From: Macrosoma leucophasiata
Lineage: Eukaryota > Arthropoda > Insecta > Lepidoptera > Hedylidae
Length of the DNA stretch: 64,000 nt
Direction: 5' to 3'
Assembly: GCA_036365455.1 (NCBI GenBank)
Contig: JAWQUS010000009.1
Coordinates: forward strand, 1,208,001 to 1,272,000
Shown here: in pieces, positions 41,468 to 52,655 of the stretch
Layout: every line of letters begins with the position of its first letter
Numbering within the stretch: position 1 is the stretch's first letter
Notes under the pieces: model-generated
Databases searched by the model: none
Told to the model about the DNA's origin: nothing
Seen by the model: only the letters and a program-made list of their open reading frames with translations
Made by a program: the position numbers and the translations under genes

Positions 41468-41995
41468 CTAGCGGCCCGCCCCGGCTTCGCGCGGGTGTAA
41501 TGTTACCTACCTTCTCCTATTCGTCTTAGCCTTCCTCGATAAATGGGCTATCTAACACTAAAAGAATTTTCCAAATCGGGCCAGCAGTTCCTGAGATTAG
41601 CGCGTTCAAACAAACAAACAAACGAACTCTTCCGTTTTATTTTTAAAGAAAAATGGACAGAAAAATTTGACTTCAGGCGAGGCTCGAACTCGCGACCTAC
41701 TGGGAATCTAGTCCAGCCGCTCTTCCAATTGAGCTACTGAAGCCCTGCCCGATTTGTCAAATCTTTCCTTCACATCTATTGCATTGCTTTATGGTAGCAG
41801 CAGCGCCATCTATTACCAACTATGCTAGTTAGGCAACCGATATAATAGACTTTTCAGTTTATTGAATATCGTAAAGAAGTCGCTTTTACCATTTTTCCAT
41901 TCCATGTTTCTTTAAAAATAAAATATATTTCACAAGCATGTGTTAATGCGAAATAATATAAAACGAACTCTTCCGTTTTATAATATTAATAGTAA
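41468..41995 (-). mobile_element. Hel-b, split by a composite SINE-E
   Basis: CTAG at 41468 and the GC hairpin 'cggcccgccccggc' give the 3' end. The AAAC run ('caaacaaacaaac') matches Hel-b. The 5' end lies after the insertion, near 'taatattaatagtaat'. Confidence 0.7.
41641..41960 (-). repeat. Composite SINE-E with 21-bp target duplication
   Basis: The minus-strand tRNA-like unit is at about 41670-41745 with pairing ends GACTTCA/TGAAG and B box GTTCGAGCCTC. A perfect 21-bp direct repeat flanks the element at 41620-41640 and 41961-41981. The 320-bp body has inverted edges 'ttttaaagaaaaatgg' / 'tttctttaaaa'. A partial copy lies at 10662. Confidence 0.85.
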
Positions 41996-42181
41996 TATAA
42001 TATACTCCTAAGTAATAAGTATAAGCATAGATACCATCTAACAACATGAAAACGCTGAACACCATAATTAGTCGTTACGGCTAGATTAGGTAAATCTGTT
42101 ACTGGAACTTTACCACTAGCTAAATGAGGTTTTAAATAGTTCATTGTCTGAACAGTAACCTAGTTGAAGCCACCACTACTA

Positions 42182-42409
42182 AAGGTCGCGCCAGGTAAAA
42201 AGAACGCTGGCGGTCAAGCTGCGCGTCATGTGTTTTTATTTCATTCTATGTAATATAGTTTTCAATCTGCCTACCAATACACGAAACCGCAAGCGAAAGC
42301 TAAATCAAAAATAAACCAATAGGGCTAGTACTTTCGTGCGCGAGTGTACCGATGCGCGAACACATCCCTTCTACTTTCTTCCAGCGTTCTTTTTACGTGG
42401 CGCGACCTA
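42182..42409. mobile_element. 228-bp MITE, TA-flanked (Tc1/mariner-like)
   Basis: The ends form a 27-29-bp inverted repeat with one internal mismatch, 'ggtcgcgccaggtaaaaaga'. TA flanks both sides (42180-42181 and 42410-42411). No coding sequence. Confidence 0.75.
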
Positions 42410-42436
42410 TACCTGGGTTAGATTCTAGAGTCGGAG

Positions 42437-43292
42437 ACTATCAAAGATAACGGTGAAAAGCCTTTATATATGGTTCTATTGGGATTTATTCTATTTTTCT
42501 GGAAGTCTCCCAGTACCTCGTAGTTTGGTAATGTGAAACAAAAAAAGCGGTCAAGTGAGTGTCAGGCCACGCACATTGTAGGGTTCCGTAGTTTTTAGGT
42601 TTGATTAATGTAATGAAAAAAATATATAAATATTTTCTATGGAGTTGTTCAAAAATTTCGAGTATTACATTTGGTCGACAATTACTCGCAAACTTGTAAA
42701 GCCAACTTAGGTGTGATAATTTTCCTTTTAATTTCGTTATAGGTAGCTACTATTGCCGTATCGTTTGAATTTCTAACAACAACCGTTTAGTTGGTAGAGG
42801 GGGGAGACACTTGACTCTAACAAAAATTGGCACTTTCAGCAATAAGTCTCGAACAGTTAACTAAATCGAAAAAATAATGTTAGCACACCCCTAACATTTT
42901 TAAAAGACCTATCCAACGACACCCCACACTATACAGAAAAATAAAAATTAATAATATATCCACACGTTACATGTAGGGGAGATACCCTAAATAAAAAAAA
43001 TGTGATGTTTTTATTCTACCACTTTGTCGGCGTAATAAAGATGTATACTTTTGCCAAATTTCAATTCTCTAGTACTAATAGTTTTTGCGCTAAACCGCGG
43101 ACGGATAGACAGACAGACAGACATGGCGAAACTATAAGGGTTCCTGGTTTACTACGGAACCCTAAAAAACACACGTTACGTGGGCCAAAACGTAACCGGC
43201 AACTCGAGGGTGTTTGCATGTATGTTTGAATACATGAATTTACCTCTGCTTACCCCTTCGGGGATTACAATCGTGAAGTTACGTTACGTATG
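42437..43292 (+). repeat. SINE-B split by R9
   Basis: 42437-42535 is the SINE-B middle ('tattgggattta..ggaagt') and 43175-43292 its 3' end ('gggccaaaacgtaaccggca' to 'cgtgaagttacgttacg'). About 35 bp of SINE-B seem lost at the junction. The tRNA-like head is missing. Confidence 0.75.
42536..43174 (+). mobile_element. R9, compact copy inside SINE-B
   Basis: 'agcggtcaagtgagtgtcag', then 'tagggttccgtagt' and 'actacggaaccctaaaaa' as inverted end blocks. 'ctttgtcggcgtaat' and 'aaaccgcggacgg' are shared with the other copies. It lacks the 320-bp insert of the 24220 copy. Confidence 0.75.
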
Positions 43293-43700
43293 TTATTTTA
43301 GCACAAAGTTATATCATGATTTAAGAAAATAATGAATACAAGGTACATCTACTTGAAATTGTTTATTTGAATAATACTATTCTCATTCAGATCACAATAA
43401 AGTCACTTGCGAGAGTAATTTAAAGACAAGCTACCTTCTTCAATGTAGACAAATGTTCCGTCTCAAGAGACGGTTAAGTGTGGGTACCGCACTTGAATTA
43501 TTGTGAACTGTTCGAACAGCGAGTAGGCTCGGGACAATGCTTCGTAAGTATGTTGAGTGCGATAAAACCTTTCTTGGATGCCATTACCTTCAATATTTCA
43601 CTGGAAATAGAATTGGGTAACTACACCTAGGCGTAAGGAGCCGTAGAAGGTCATTCTCCAAAACTTTATACGTAAGAGATTGACAAAAAAGAAATGATGT
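43293..43700. other. No gene or repeat recognised
   Basis: Nothing recognisable. Confidence 0.4.
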
Positions 43701-43955
43701 TTTTTTTATGTAATGGAAGTGGCAAACAAGCATGCAGTTCACATTGATGTTAGGTGCTGACTGCAGCCTATAGACACCCACACCAGAGTCAATAAGACCA
43801 AGGTCAAAATGCAGATGCGCTACCGCTCCTGATGCCGTATATTACCACCTGACCGGTACACTATAGTGCTAAGCACTACCATTTAGCGGCAAGTATATTA
43901 CGTAATGCGGTGGTGTCTACGCCCGCGAGCTCCGTCACAGGAGCTCTACCACCGA
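43701..43955 (-). repeat. SINE-A with internal deletion
   Basis: T-run, 'atgtaatggaagtggcaaac', then 'gccgtatattaccacctgac' directly after 'gctcctgat', so about 40 bp is missing. A short 'agagtcaataagaccaaggt' insertion is present. Confidence 0.8.
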
Positions 43956-44070
43956 TACTGCCGTCAATACTACATCTGCACTAGAAAACATCCATAAAAT
44001 AGAACCTCTGCTACTTCAGCGTAGTAGTAGTACCCTGCTACCAGTAGACAGCTGAGACAGTTTCAACAAA

Positions 44071-44381
44071 CGTAACTTCACGCCTGTAATCCCCGAAGGG
44101 GTAGGCAGAGGTAAATGCATGCATTCAAGCATACATGCAAACACCCACGATTCGCCGGTTACGTTTTGGCCCATGTAACAGGTGGCGAGCCTGTTGACAT
44201 CTCCGGGCACATTACCAAACTTTGAGGTACTGGGAAATTTCCAGAAAATGGAAAAATCCCAATAGAACCAGAGACAAAGGCTTTTTCACCATTATCTCTG
44301 ATAACCCCCTACCCGGGAATCGAACCCAGGACCTCAGCGTAGTAGTAGTGGCCTGCTACCACTAGGCTACCGAGGCAGTTA
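44071..44381 (-). repeat. SINE-B, full-length, 12-bp target duplication
   Basis: AGTTTCAACAAA at 44059-44070 and 44382-44393. tRNA-like head at the right end. Confidence 0.9.
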
Positions 44382-44393
44382 AGTTTCAACAAA

Positions 44394-45164
44394 GCTAAGT
44401 AAAATAATATATCATGAAGAAAACTTTTCTGAAGACAACCTATCTCAAGTGTGGACGAACATTCTCGTTTTAGGAGTAACAAAGTTCTGGGAACACTTGA
44501 GTTATTGTGAAATGTTTGTGTTAGTAATTAGGCACAAGTTTGTTCAGTGCATGCGTTGGCAAGTTAGTAAATTGATCTATTTGTGCTGAAGGTGCAATTA
44601 AATTAAGGCGACGCCTTGAAGATTTTGGTTCCGAGGATACTGATTTTTCTCAACAATAACCAAAGCGAACAAAATGAAATTTACTGTCAAGATTAATCAT
44701 GTCTTTGACTATATTTTGTCCATAGCAAAACACGATTGGTTAATCTTTATAACACAAAATAATTAAGCGAAAATACCTCGAAAAAATCAGGGATTCCTAT
44801 TTTACCGACATTGAGGACCGATTTGAGGGTCCAAAATTTGTACATATATTCATCAAAACTAACACTACAATCGGTACATAGGTTTTGTCCAATATATTTG
44901 TAGTTTTAAAGTTAAATCAATAAAACCGTTTTGTCGCTTACGCCATTTCTGTTTAAGTGAGTTTTCTACGAGATTTCGGCCCCGCTGTGCCCGCGCAGTC
45001 AGGCGTGACATTATAGATTTTTAGTTTACCGCGCCGTCACCTTAATTCATAGTCGTTTTCCCGGTTTGTTTTGATGTAATAACTCACAAATGTTTTGATA
45101 TAAATTACTGTGTTGCCAGTTTTGAAACCTAAGACTCTTGTGTTCCTGACTGATTGAGTGAGCT
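44394..45164. other. About 770 bp without gene or repeat
   Basis: No ORF or shared repeat was recognised. Confidence 0.4.
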
Positions 45165-45270
45165 GAAAGGGGAATGATTCTGTTCCATAAATTTCTGGCC
45201 CAGGTGTTAATACTGTACAAATTATGTCATTTCAAATGACTATAAAAATAAATGATTTGAAATTCAAGCA
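45165..45270 (+). mobile_element. Possible LINE 3' end scrap
   Basis: 'aataaatgatttgaaattca' resembles the tail of the LINE 3' UTR at 13850-13882. Only the end is shared. Confidence 0.35.
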
Positions 45271-45299
45271 TTTTTTGAATTGCCAGTAATTGAAGTATA

Positions 45300-45667
45300 A
45301 TAGCGCGCATGGCCCCGCGGCTGGTGTAGATCGTAAGCGATGTACTCGGTTAAGCACTACGGGCGCGGTCGGGTAGTGTGATGGGTGACCGCTAGTGGCA
45401 AATTAAATGCGCGTTTCCGTGCTTCAGAGGGCACGTTAAGCCGTCGGTCCCGGTTGCTGTCGATAGATAGCAGTCATTAAACCTTGTGGAGGCCTTATGG
45501 GCGGTTTGAAAACATCCAACAGCGGGTTGGCCACTAATCCACCCACCTACACCAATTCGCATTGGAGCAGCGTGGTGGAGTAAGGTCCAGTCTCCCCCCC
45601 CCCCCAAAAAAAGGGGAGAGACTCGTGCCCAGCAGTGGGACGTATAATGGGTTGCCATTATTATTAT
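45300..45667 (+). repeat. SINE-5S, full-length
   Basis: 'agcgcgcatggccccgcggc' to 'gttgccattattattatcat'. The 5S-like blocks GGTTAAGCACTACGGGCGCG and GATGGGTGACCGCT are intact. Confidence 0.9.
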
Positions 45668-45699
45668 CATTAAATATGATCAAGTAAAAATTGGGTTAA

Positions 45700-45903
45700 A
45701 AAACGTAACGTAACTTCACGCCTGTAATCCCGGAACTAATCTCGGGAACGGCTGGACCGATTTCACGGGACTTTCACTGGCAGATAGCTTATGTAATAAG
45801 TAGTAACTTAGGCTACTCTTATATTAGCTGCGCCCACGACTTCGTCCGGTTAGATACTGAACAATCATAAATTCTCACGCGGACGAAGTCGCGGGCACAG
45901 GTG
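45700..45903 (+). mobile_element. SINE-B scrap fused to Hel-c 3' half
   Basis: 45700-45735 is 'cgtaacttcacgcctgtaat'. From 45737 the sequence is Hel-c ('atctcgggaacggctggacc') to a degraded end 'gcgggcacaggtgg' (CTAG changed). Confidence 0.65.
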
Positions 45904-46544
45904 GTTTGTTTATAAGAGTTGTTTAAAAATCCCATTACATTTTTTTCGGTCGTACGCAAGCAAACATCTGCGTAAGCCCCGCCCCGACCCTTTAGCGGGT
46001 AAACCGAAATGGTAAAAGGTTATTTCATCCCTTTACCCTTCGATCATGTCGGATAGGGTGGCGCGGGGGCGATCAATCTGGTAATCCGCGATTTGTTGCC
46101 AGCACGATGTAGTCTCACAATCGGTAAATAAAGGAAATTGACTTGTCAGAGAGGATGGCATTATTGTTCTTTCAAGAATGTAGGCAACAAACTAACAGGT
46201 TTCAAAATGGTAAGGTAATAATACTGCAACCTGGAAACATCTACAGACTTCCTTCCAGATGCGTTGTTGCTCCATTTGATTATTATGTTTTTGACATGGT
46301 AACAGCTTTTGTGCATCTATTACCTACTTGTTCTTATAAATATTGAAGCGTTTCAGTTTTATTATATTACCTCTCCCTGAGTCCCTAACCCTCCAGGAGT
46401 GGCTTGCTCTTGCTCCCACTACCGGCGGCTAACTTTTCATATATTTTTTATATATATGTTGTTTCTTTCATAAATACATGTACCTTAAAGTACGTAACAA
46501 TATAAAATGTTAATTAAAATAAACAAATAGTATAATCTTTTAAA
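45904..46544. other. No gene recognised
   Basis: A 67-codon ORF at 46143 has no known family. 46440-46540 is very AT-rich. Confidence 0.4.
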
Positions 46545-46803
46545 TATATATACAAATCTATTGCTGTTCGTTAGTCTCGCTAAAACTCGAGAACGGCTGC
46601 ACCGATTTGGCTAATTTTGGTTTTGAATGATTTTTGGAAGTCCAGGGAAGATTTAAAAGGTATTAAAATATAAAAAAATTGAAGGGAATAAGTAAAAACC
46701 ACAATTTCATTTTCCCACCCAAATAGTTCGTATATGTATACCAAACCTTTGACACATTAGGTATTTAATTGTGAGGCAATACGAAGTTAGCCGGGGCAGC
46801 TAG
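46545..46803 (+). mobile_element. Hel-d
   Basis: 'tattgctgttcgttagtctc' to 'agccggggcagctag' before T. Start position approximate. Confidence 0.7.
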
Positions 46804-46969
46804 TGATAAAAAAATCGACTTTACAATGTGATACATGATCTACTTTTATCATGATTCACTCTAATTGAAACATTATTATAATATTTATATGGAGAATATT
46901 AAACTAAAATTATTTTAATAATCATCTCGACATTGCCATCATACAGTCTGAGAAATCAGAATAATGTGG

Positions 46970-47205
46970 TTGTTCCAATACCACACTGCGGACACTCGGC
47001 TAAAATTCCATGCAAACGTTTATTCGGGTTACCTATTAACATCAATCAGGTCGTGTTTTTACACGCACACACACAGTAGCCCGCTTGCAACCTCAGTAGA
47101 CGAGGCTGCCTGCCGGCACGGTACTCAAGGGGAGATGCGGGCTGCGGGAGGGGAAATCAGACGGGACGTCGAAGTGTCCATTCTATCCGTAGTATTATCT
47201 AACTA
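46970..47205 (+). repeat. H7 repeat family, with extra segment
   Basis: 'ctaaaattccatgcaaacg', 'gggaaatcagacgggacgtc' and 'ccgtagtattatctaac' match the other H7 copies. The middle differs ('agtagacgaggctgcctgcc'). Confidence 0.55.
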
Positions 47206-47695
47206 AACCTTCGATCTCTGTTACGAAAAACACTAAGTGAAGTCTAATAACAATTAAGCTGAAATCATGCTACAAATCTAGCATCATGTAATCCCCACTT
47301 TACACTCAACAGTCAATAGCTGACGTCAAAACAGGAGCCATAATAGTTAGTACAATTCACAATCGTAGTATCAAATCTAATTATACCCAAATTGTTCCCA
47401 ACTAAATCTATCAATTGAATAGAACAATATGAAACTTGGGACAAAGTACATGGCTTATAAAATTGATGTACCATTATTGGTTAATACGTTAAACTGCTTG
47501 TGGGTCATTTGACCCCGGTCAAGGTTAGGGGGTCACCTGTCTGCGATCGAATTTAGATGTTATCTTTATATTAACACAGTTAATAGCATAGCAAAGGCTT
47601 GCATTCTGTGTTGAATACATGCCGTTCAGTGTTCAAAGGGTTAAAACATTTCATATATAGACTATTCATTGGATTCATCTATATCTATCTTCTTA
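47206..47695. other. No gene or repeat recognised
   Basis: Nothing recognisable. Confidence 0.4.
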
Positions 47696-47949
47696 TCTAT
47701 ATAAAAAAAACAATTACTGTTCGTTAGTCTCGCTAAAAATCGAGAACGGCTTTACCGATTTGGGTAATTTTGGTTTTGAATGATTTTTGGAAGTCCAGGG
47801 AAGGTTTAAAAGGTAAGAAAATATGAAAAAGTTGAAGGGAAATAGTAAAAAACCACAATTTCATTTTCCCATACAAATAGTCCGTATATATCAAACCTTT
47901 GACACATTATTTCATTCTGAGGCAATACGAAGTTTGCCGGGTCAGCTAG
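47696..47949 (+). mobile_element. Hel-d
   Basis: 'tctatataaaaaaaacaatt' after A, to 'tttgccgggtcagctag' before T. Good match to 46545 and the reverse of 25247. Confidence 0.75.
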
Positions 47950-48610
47950 TCTATAATATAAAATGAATCGCAAAATGTGTTGATAAGCGCATAACTCAAC
48001 AACGCCTGTACCAATTTAGCCAATTCTTTCTTCTTAAATGTTCGTTGAATTTCATCGATAGTTTTTACGGCGAGAAAAGTTCGAATAACTGCCGGAAAAA
48101 CCTTAAAAACAGCCCTTTTCTTTTTCCCATACAATTGTTTTCTAACTAAAACGTAGATTAAATTTGATCTTTATTGCTATTATATAAAGTTCATATTAAA
48201 TTACAAGCACTCACTGTTGTCTAAGCAATGTAGGTGTGTTCCTTACATCAAAGAGTCAATTTGCACTTTATTACCGCTATACAAAGTTCATACTAAAGGA
48301 AACAAGGTTAAGGGTTCTTAAGATTTTACTTATTTTGGAAATGTGCGCTCAACCCCCTACAGAAGAGGTGATAGTTTGTATGGATATTTTATCAGTTTTT
48401 ACTGCCTTAAAATTTGTTCACAGACTCTTTTGGTGCATGAATTTTTTTTTGAATCGTCCCCAAACCTCTAAAAATTGGTTTGGAAATGGCTATGGGACTT
48501 TCCGCAATTTTCAGGGTGGAAAATTAATGAACAGGCTCTTTCAATAAAACAAATATTTGTAGTCTTGGGAAAAGATAAGTACTCGACAAAGAGGTAAGCG
48601 ACGGGAAACT
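47950..48610. other. Unassigned, with a local duplication
   Basis: 'aaagttcatattaaa' at about 48186 and 'aaagttcatactaaa' at about 48283 suggest a ~100-bp tandem duplication. A 103-codon ORF (48236-48547) has no recognised domain and is probably chance. Confidence 0.35.
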
Positions 48611-48865
48611 TGATCTTTTATCTCTGGTTCTATTGGGATTTTTCGATTTTCTGGAAGTTTCCCAGTTACCTACTGGGAAACTTCCAGAGAGTTTCGTAAG
48701 TTCCTCGGAGTTTTGTAATGTGCCCGGAGATGGCAACAGGTTCATCACCTGTTACATGGGCCAAAACGTAACCGTCGAGTCGTGGGTGTTGGCATGTATG
48801 CTTGAATGAATGCATTTACCTCTGCCTACCCCTTCAAGGATTACAGGCGTGAAATTACGTTAACG
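48611..48865 (+). repeat. SINE-B, head missing, with a 16-bp palindrome
   Basis: 'tctctggttctattggga' to 'ggcgtgaaattacgtt'. At 48651-48687 CTGGAAGTTTCCCAGT and its exact complement flank a 5-nt loop, a rearrangement not present in other copies. Confidence 0.8.
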
Positions 48866-48938
48866 TTTTTCAAAAAATTATAGCCAAAAAAATAGATAAT
48901 AGTGTAACAATTTATAATTTAAAGAAATTATACATAAA

Positions 48939-49246
48939 CGTAACTTCACGCCTGTAATCCCCGAAGGGGTAGGCAGAGGTAAATGCATGCATTCAAGCAT
49001 ACATGCAAACACCCACGATTCGCCGGTTACGTTTTGGCCCATGTAACAGGTGGCGAGCCTGTTGACATCTCCGGGCACATTACCAAACTTTGAGGTACTG
49101 GGAAATTTCCAGAAAATGGAAAAATCCCAATAGAACCAGAGATAAAAGCTTTTTCACCATTATCTCTGATAACCCCCTACCCGGGAATCGAACCCAGGAC
49201 CTCAGCGTAGTAGTAGTGGCCTGCTACCACTAGGCTACCGAGGCAG
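48939..49246 (-). repeat. SINE-B, full-length
   Basis: Almost identical to 44071-44381. No target duplication was recognised. Confidence 0.88.
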
Positions 49247-50271
49247 TTTTTACCGTCGTATGTATATACGATTAAATTGGTAAAAACACAAATTATATAA
49301 TTCTTTATTTGATACTGGTTGGTTTAGCAACTTCAGACTGTTTGTTGCTATTAAATGTTTAGCAACTAACTTCAGAATGTCACTATTATCCGTCGGTGTG
49401 CGAGCGCATCTCAAAAAATCACTCTCATAAACTGATGAGAGTGAATTTTTGAGATGAATTTCCAATCACGCCAAAATAAGTATAAGCTCACAATATTTAC
49501 TCAAATCCTTCCGGAAATCCCAAAGATTAGCGCAAACAAACGACAGACAAAATTCTTCAACTTTATAATGCTAATATAGATAGAAGTATTGACTTACCCG
49601 GAGTAAAAGTCTTTATATATGAAAGAGTGTCTTTATAATGTAATTTAAAGATACTAAACTTGTCACACACTTTCAAGACTGAGCTCTTGTGAGAAGTTTT
49701 TGGTCGGAGTTTGAAGGCAAAGTTATAGGATTGCGATGTGTTGTATAAAGTTGTTCCGATACATGTTGCTTTGGACATTAAACTTGTACATTATAGCGCT
49801 AGATGGAACAGTCGGCTTTACTTGCAGGCTTTCATAAAAATGTAACACGGCGGAATTGCAACAGGGTGCCTATTAAGCTGTCTTAACTCTGCGTGTTTTC
49901 CACTATACACAACACAAAAACCTAGATTGTTTTGTACCCAATACAATGATGGGTCAATAATATGAAAGTGATTTCCAGCTCATTTGTCAAGTCTATGTTT
50001 TGTGTCGTTTTTTTTACCGTGAGTTTGCATTCACATAAAAACATGTCAAAATCTCTGTTTCTTGACAATGTATCGCGTATCGTATCGCGTTTGCACTGTC
50101 ATAAATATGTAAAAGCAAAACACGTATCGCGGAAACAAATCAAAAGACTTGAATTGCAACAAGTTTTATTAATAAGAAGTCTTGGAACATGTTGTTTGAT
50201 GTGTTTATTAAACACATTATACAAAAGAGGTTACAATCTTATACACATAAAATAACATAAAATTTATTAAG
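49247..50271. other. About 1 kb, no gene; contains a 22-bp hairpin
   Basis: The hairpin is at 49407-49456. A 97-codon ORF (49962-50255) with MKVISSSFVKSMFCVVFFTV at its start could mimic a signal peptide, but no family is recognised and no neighbouring exon is seen. Confidence 0.35.
49407..49456. repeat. 22-bp stem hairpin
   Basis: The arms 49407-49428 and 49435-49456 pair with one mismatch around a 6-nt loop. Not part of a repeat family seen here. Confidence 0.6.
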
Positions 50272-50286
50272 AACTAGATTGCAATA

Positions 50287-50524
50287 AAACTATTTTTACG
50301 GATTTATCTCGCGTATATTATATGTAGCTACCTCCAATATATAATTTTTACAAACTTCTGTCAGACAAATGTCACCTCAGTCTGCCCGGGACCACGGAAG
50401 CTGAAAAGCGACCGAAACGTCGGGTTGATTTTAAAAATCATTTTAGTTTAATATACGCGAGATAAATCCGTAAAAATAGTTTTATTTCAATGAGTGTAGC
50501 TCGCGAAAATCTAAGAACATATCA
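50287..50524. mobile_element. 238-bp TIR-containing element with 15-bp flanking repeats
   Basis: AACTAGATTGCAATA flanks it at 50272-50286 and 50525-50539. Inside are inverted segments 'actatttttacggatttatc' and their complement near 50460-50490. 'cgaaacgtcggg' and 'ctcgcgaaaatct' link it to the element at 29974-30307. Confidence 0.75.
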
Positions 50525-50639
50525 AACTAGATTGCAATACATATCGCACCACCTTTCTAATCTTACATGAATGTCCCCTTTTTTATTATTTAAAATCTAC
50601 ATCTGTTTGATAAAATCTCCGATAGGCATAGTTACAATA

Positions 50640-51322
50640 CGAGGAATAAGAACAAGCTGTCTCTGCCAAGTTTTCGACTGACGAAAACTAATACATCTTT
50701 CCTAAAATATAGTGTAGAATTTTATAACAAGATCCCATCCGGGATTGCTGAACTCACCGATGGTAAATTCAAAGCATTAATTAAACGCACTCTATGTAAA
50801 AAGGCTTACTATAAGCTCGAGGACTATCTCAAGGATAGAAATGTTTGGCTAAATACTGATCTAGCTCCACAAGGGTGTTAAATGTAATAATTAAAGTGTA
50901 ATGTTGATATTATATTGTTAATTTTAAATTTGTTTTATTATGGAAAATTGTAAAAATATGCCTAAGAGATATTTTTAAAAGAGCCGACTGAGTTTTTTCC
51001 GGCTTGTTTTTCTCAGATCATATTGGCCTTTCGAACTTTGCCGGTGAATGACAAATTTTTCAATTTGACAATTTTTCTTTTCTTTTTACTCTTTGTTATC
51101 AGTTTGTAAAGGGGACATTCTACTGATATACTTTTTACATTAGTTTATTACATTTAGTTTTATCTTAGTGATATTCTTGACTTTACAATATTTTTTATCT
51201 TGTTTGACATGTATATCAATTGTTGTTCACTTTAATTTATTTTGTTTGTTTTTTGACGTGTCATAAGAGGTGCCTGTCACCCTAAATGAATAAATGAGTT
51301 TCTGATTCTGATTCTGATTCTA
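50640..51322 (+). pseudogene. LINE RT C-terminus and 3' UTR with (TGATTC)n tail
   Basis: The open stretch from about 50641 reads RNKNKLSLPSFRLTKTNTSF, then VEFYNKIPSGIAEL, FKALIKRTLCKKAYYKLEDY and DRNVWLNTDLAPQG to a stop near 50880. This is the standard C-terminal tail of CR1/Jockey-group LINE proteins. It is 5'-truncated. The 3' UTR runs ~400 bp to 'gagtttctgattctgattct'. Confidence 0.75.
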
Positions 51323-51349
51323 TTTGTATTACGTTAAATATATGAGTTA

Positions 51350-51548
51350 CTAGCTGTTGCCCGCGGCTTCTTTCGCGTGGATGTCGTTTTATAAATAATT
51401 TAGACAAAAAGTAGCCTATGTTCTTTCTCAAAGTCAGCTCTATCTCTGTACCAAATTTATTAAAATCGGTTCAGTTGTTTGGACGTGAAAAGGTAACAGA
51501 CATACAGACTGACAGAGTTACTTTCGCATTTATAATATTAGGTAGAGA
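51350..51548 (-). mobile_element. Hel-a
   Basis: 'ctagctgttgcccgcggctt' at the left and 'cgcatttataatatta' at the right. It has a small insertion 'tttagacaaaaagtagcc' relative to the other copies. Confidence 0.75.
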
Positions 51549-51683
51549 GTAGGCCTTATGTTCTTTTTCTACGTTGATATACTTTGATGCTTCGAAGTGA
51601 TTTAATTAGGCAAAAGGGTTTAACGATACAGGCTATGAGGTGAATTTAGTTCATAGACTCTATATGATAAGTTAGTGGCAAAA

Positions 51684-51930
51684 TCACACTAATATTATAA
51701 ATGTGAAAGTTTCTTTCTTTGTTTGGATGTTTGTCCGTCAATCACGCCGAAACTACAAAACGGATTATGATGAAATTTGTTATACAGATAGGGTATTAGC
51801 TGACTTAGATTATAGGATACTTTTATCCCGAAAAAATGTTGCTGTGGGATGCCATGGGATGATTAGATGAGTTTCCACAAGTTACGCGAAAAGCGATCTA
51901 TACGCGGGCGGAGCCGCAGGCATCAGCTAG
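51684..51930 (+). mobile_element. Hel-e, complete
   Basis: TC start after A, hairpin 'gcgggcggagccgc', end 'catcagctag' before T. Confidence 0.75.
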
Positions 51931-52018
51931 TGATTTATAAATGCAGATGTTCAATACGCCTATCCTAGCATATAATCAGTGTTTTCTCAATAACGATTAT
52001 CATTTTTTTTAAACTTTT

Positions 52019-52202
52019 ATAGACCAGCGTTTGACCACCATCTCACCTGATGGAAAGTAAAGATGTGATCGACGATAAGAAGGACGTCAAGAAGGCTCGT
52101 GTTCACTCTAGATTTAAAGATTTCCAGGATGTAGTTTTTTGGAAACTAACCAGGCAAAGTATTCCATTTCTTAGCTGTACGAATAATAAATATCGTAGCA
52201 TT
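52019..52202. repeat. SINE-like scrap then unassigned sequence
   Basis: 'accatctcacctgatggaaa' resembles the SINE-like fragments at 9615 and 31975. The rest is unassigned; the ORF starting at 52050 runs into SINE-A and is not called. Confidence 0.4.
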
Positions 52203-52492
52203 TTTACTGGTGGTAGAGCTCCAGTGACGGAGCTTGCGGGCGTAGGCACCACCGCATTACCTAATTTACTTGCCACTAAATGGTAGTGTTCAGCAGTATC
52301 GTGTTCCGGTCAGGTGGTAATGTACGGCCCTGTAATTTCCGGCACAGAGGCATAACACCTTAGGCCTCAGGAGTGGTAACCCATCTGCATTTTGGCCTTG
52401 GTCTTCATGTGGGTGTCTATAGGCTGCAGTCATCACTTAACATCAATGTGAACTGCATGCTTGTTTGCCACTAACATTACATAAAAAAAAGC
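52203..52492 (+). repeat. SINE-A, full-length
   Basis: 'ttactggtggtagagctcca' to 'cattacataaaaaaaa'. Confidence 0.9.
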
Positions 52493-52655
52493 TTATTTTG
52501 TCCGACAGTTAAGAATTTTTTTTTACAAAATTAAAACAATCATTTAAATACCAGTTAATTAATAAACAATGGCTTGTCTATGCGGTAAACAAAATGACAC
52601 ACGTTATTAAGGTAAGGGCAAGAGCCTCATAAACTGTAACAAGCCAGCGACAAAG

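Noticed and set aside
45303..45420. 5S rRNA gene
   Set aside because: Only the internal promoter region resembles 5S; the 5' and 3' parts of 5S do not pair, and the sequence continues as an interspersed repeat.
48236..48547. 103-codon ORF as a small protein gene
   Set aside because: No signal, domain or conserved motif; sequence includes a local duplication, and long random ORFs are expected at this count.
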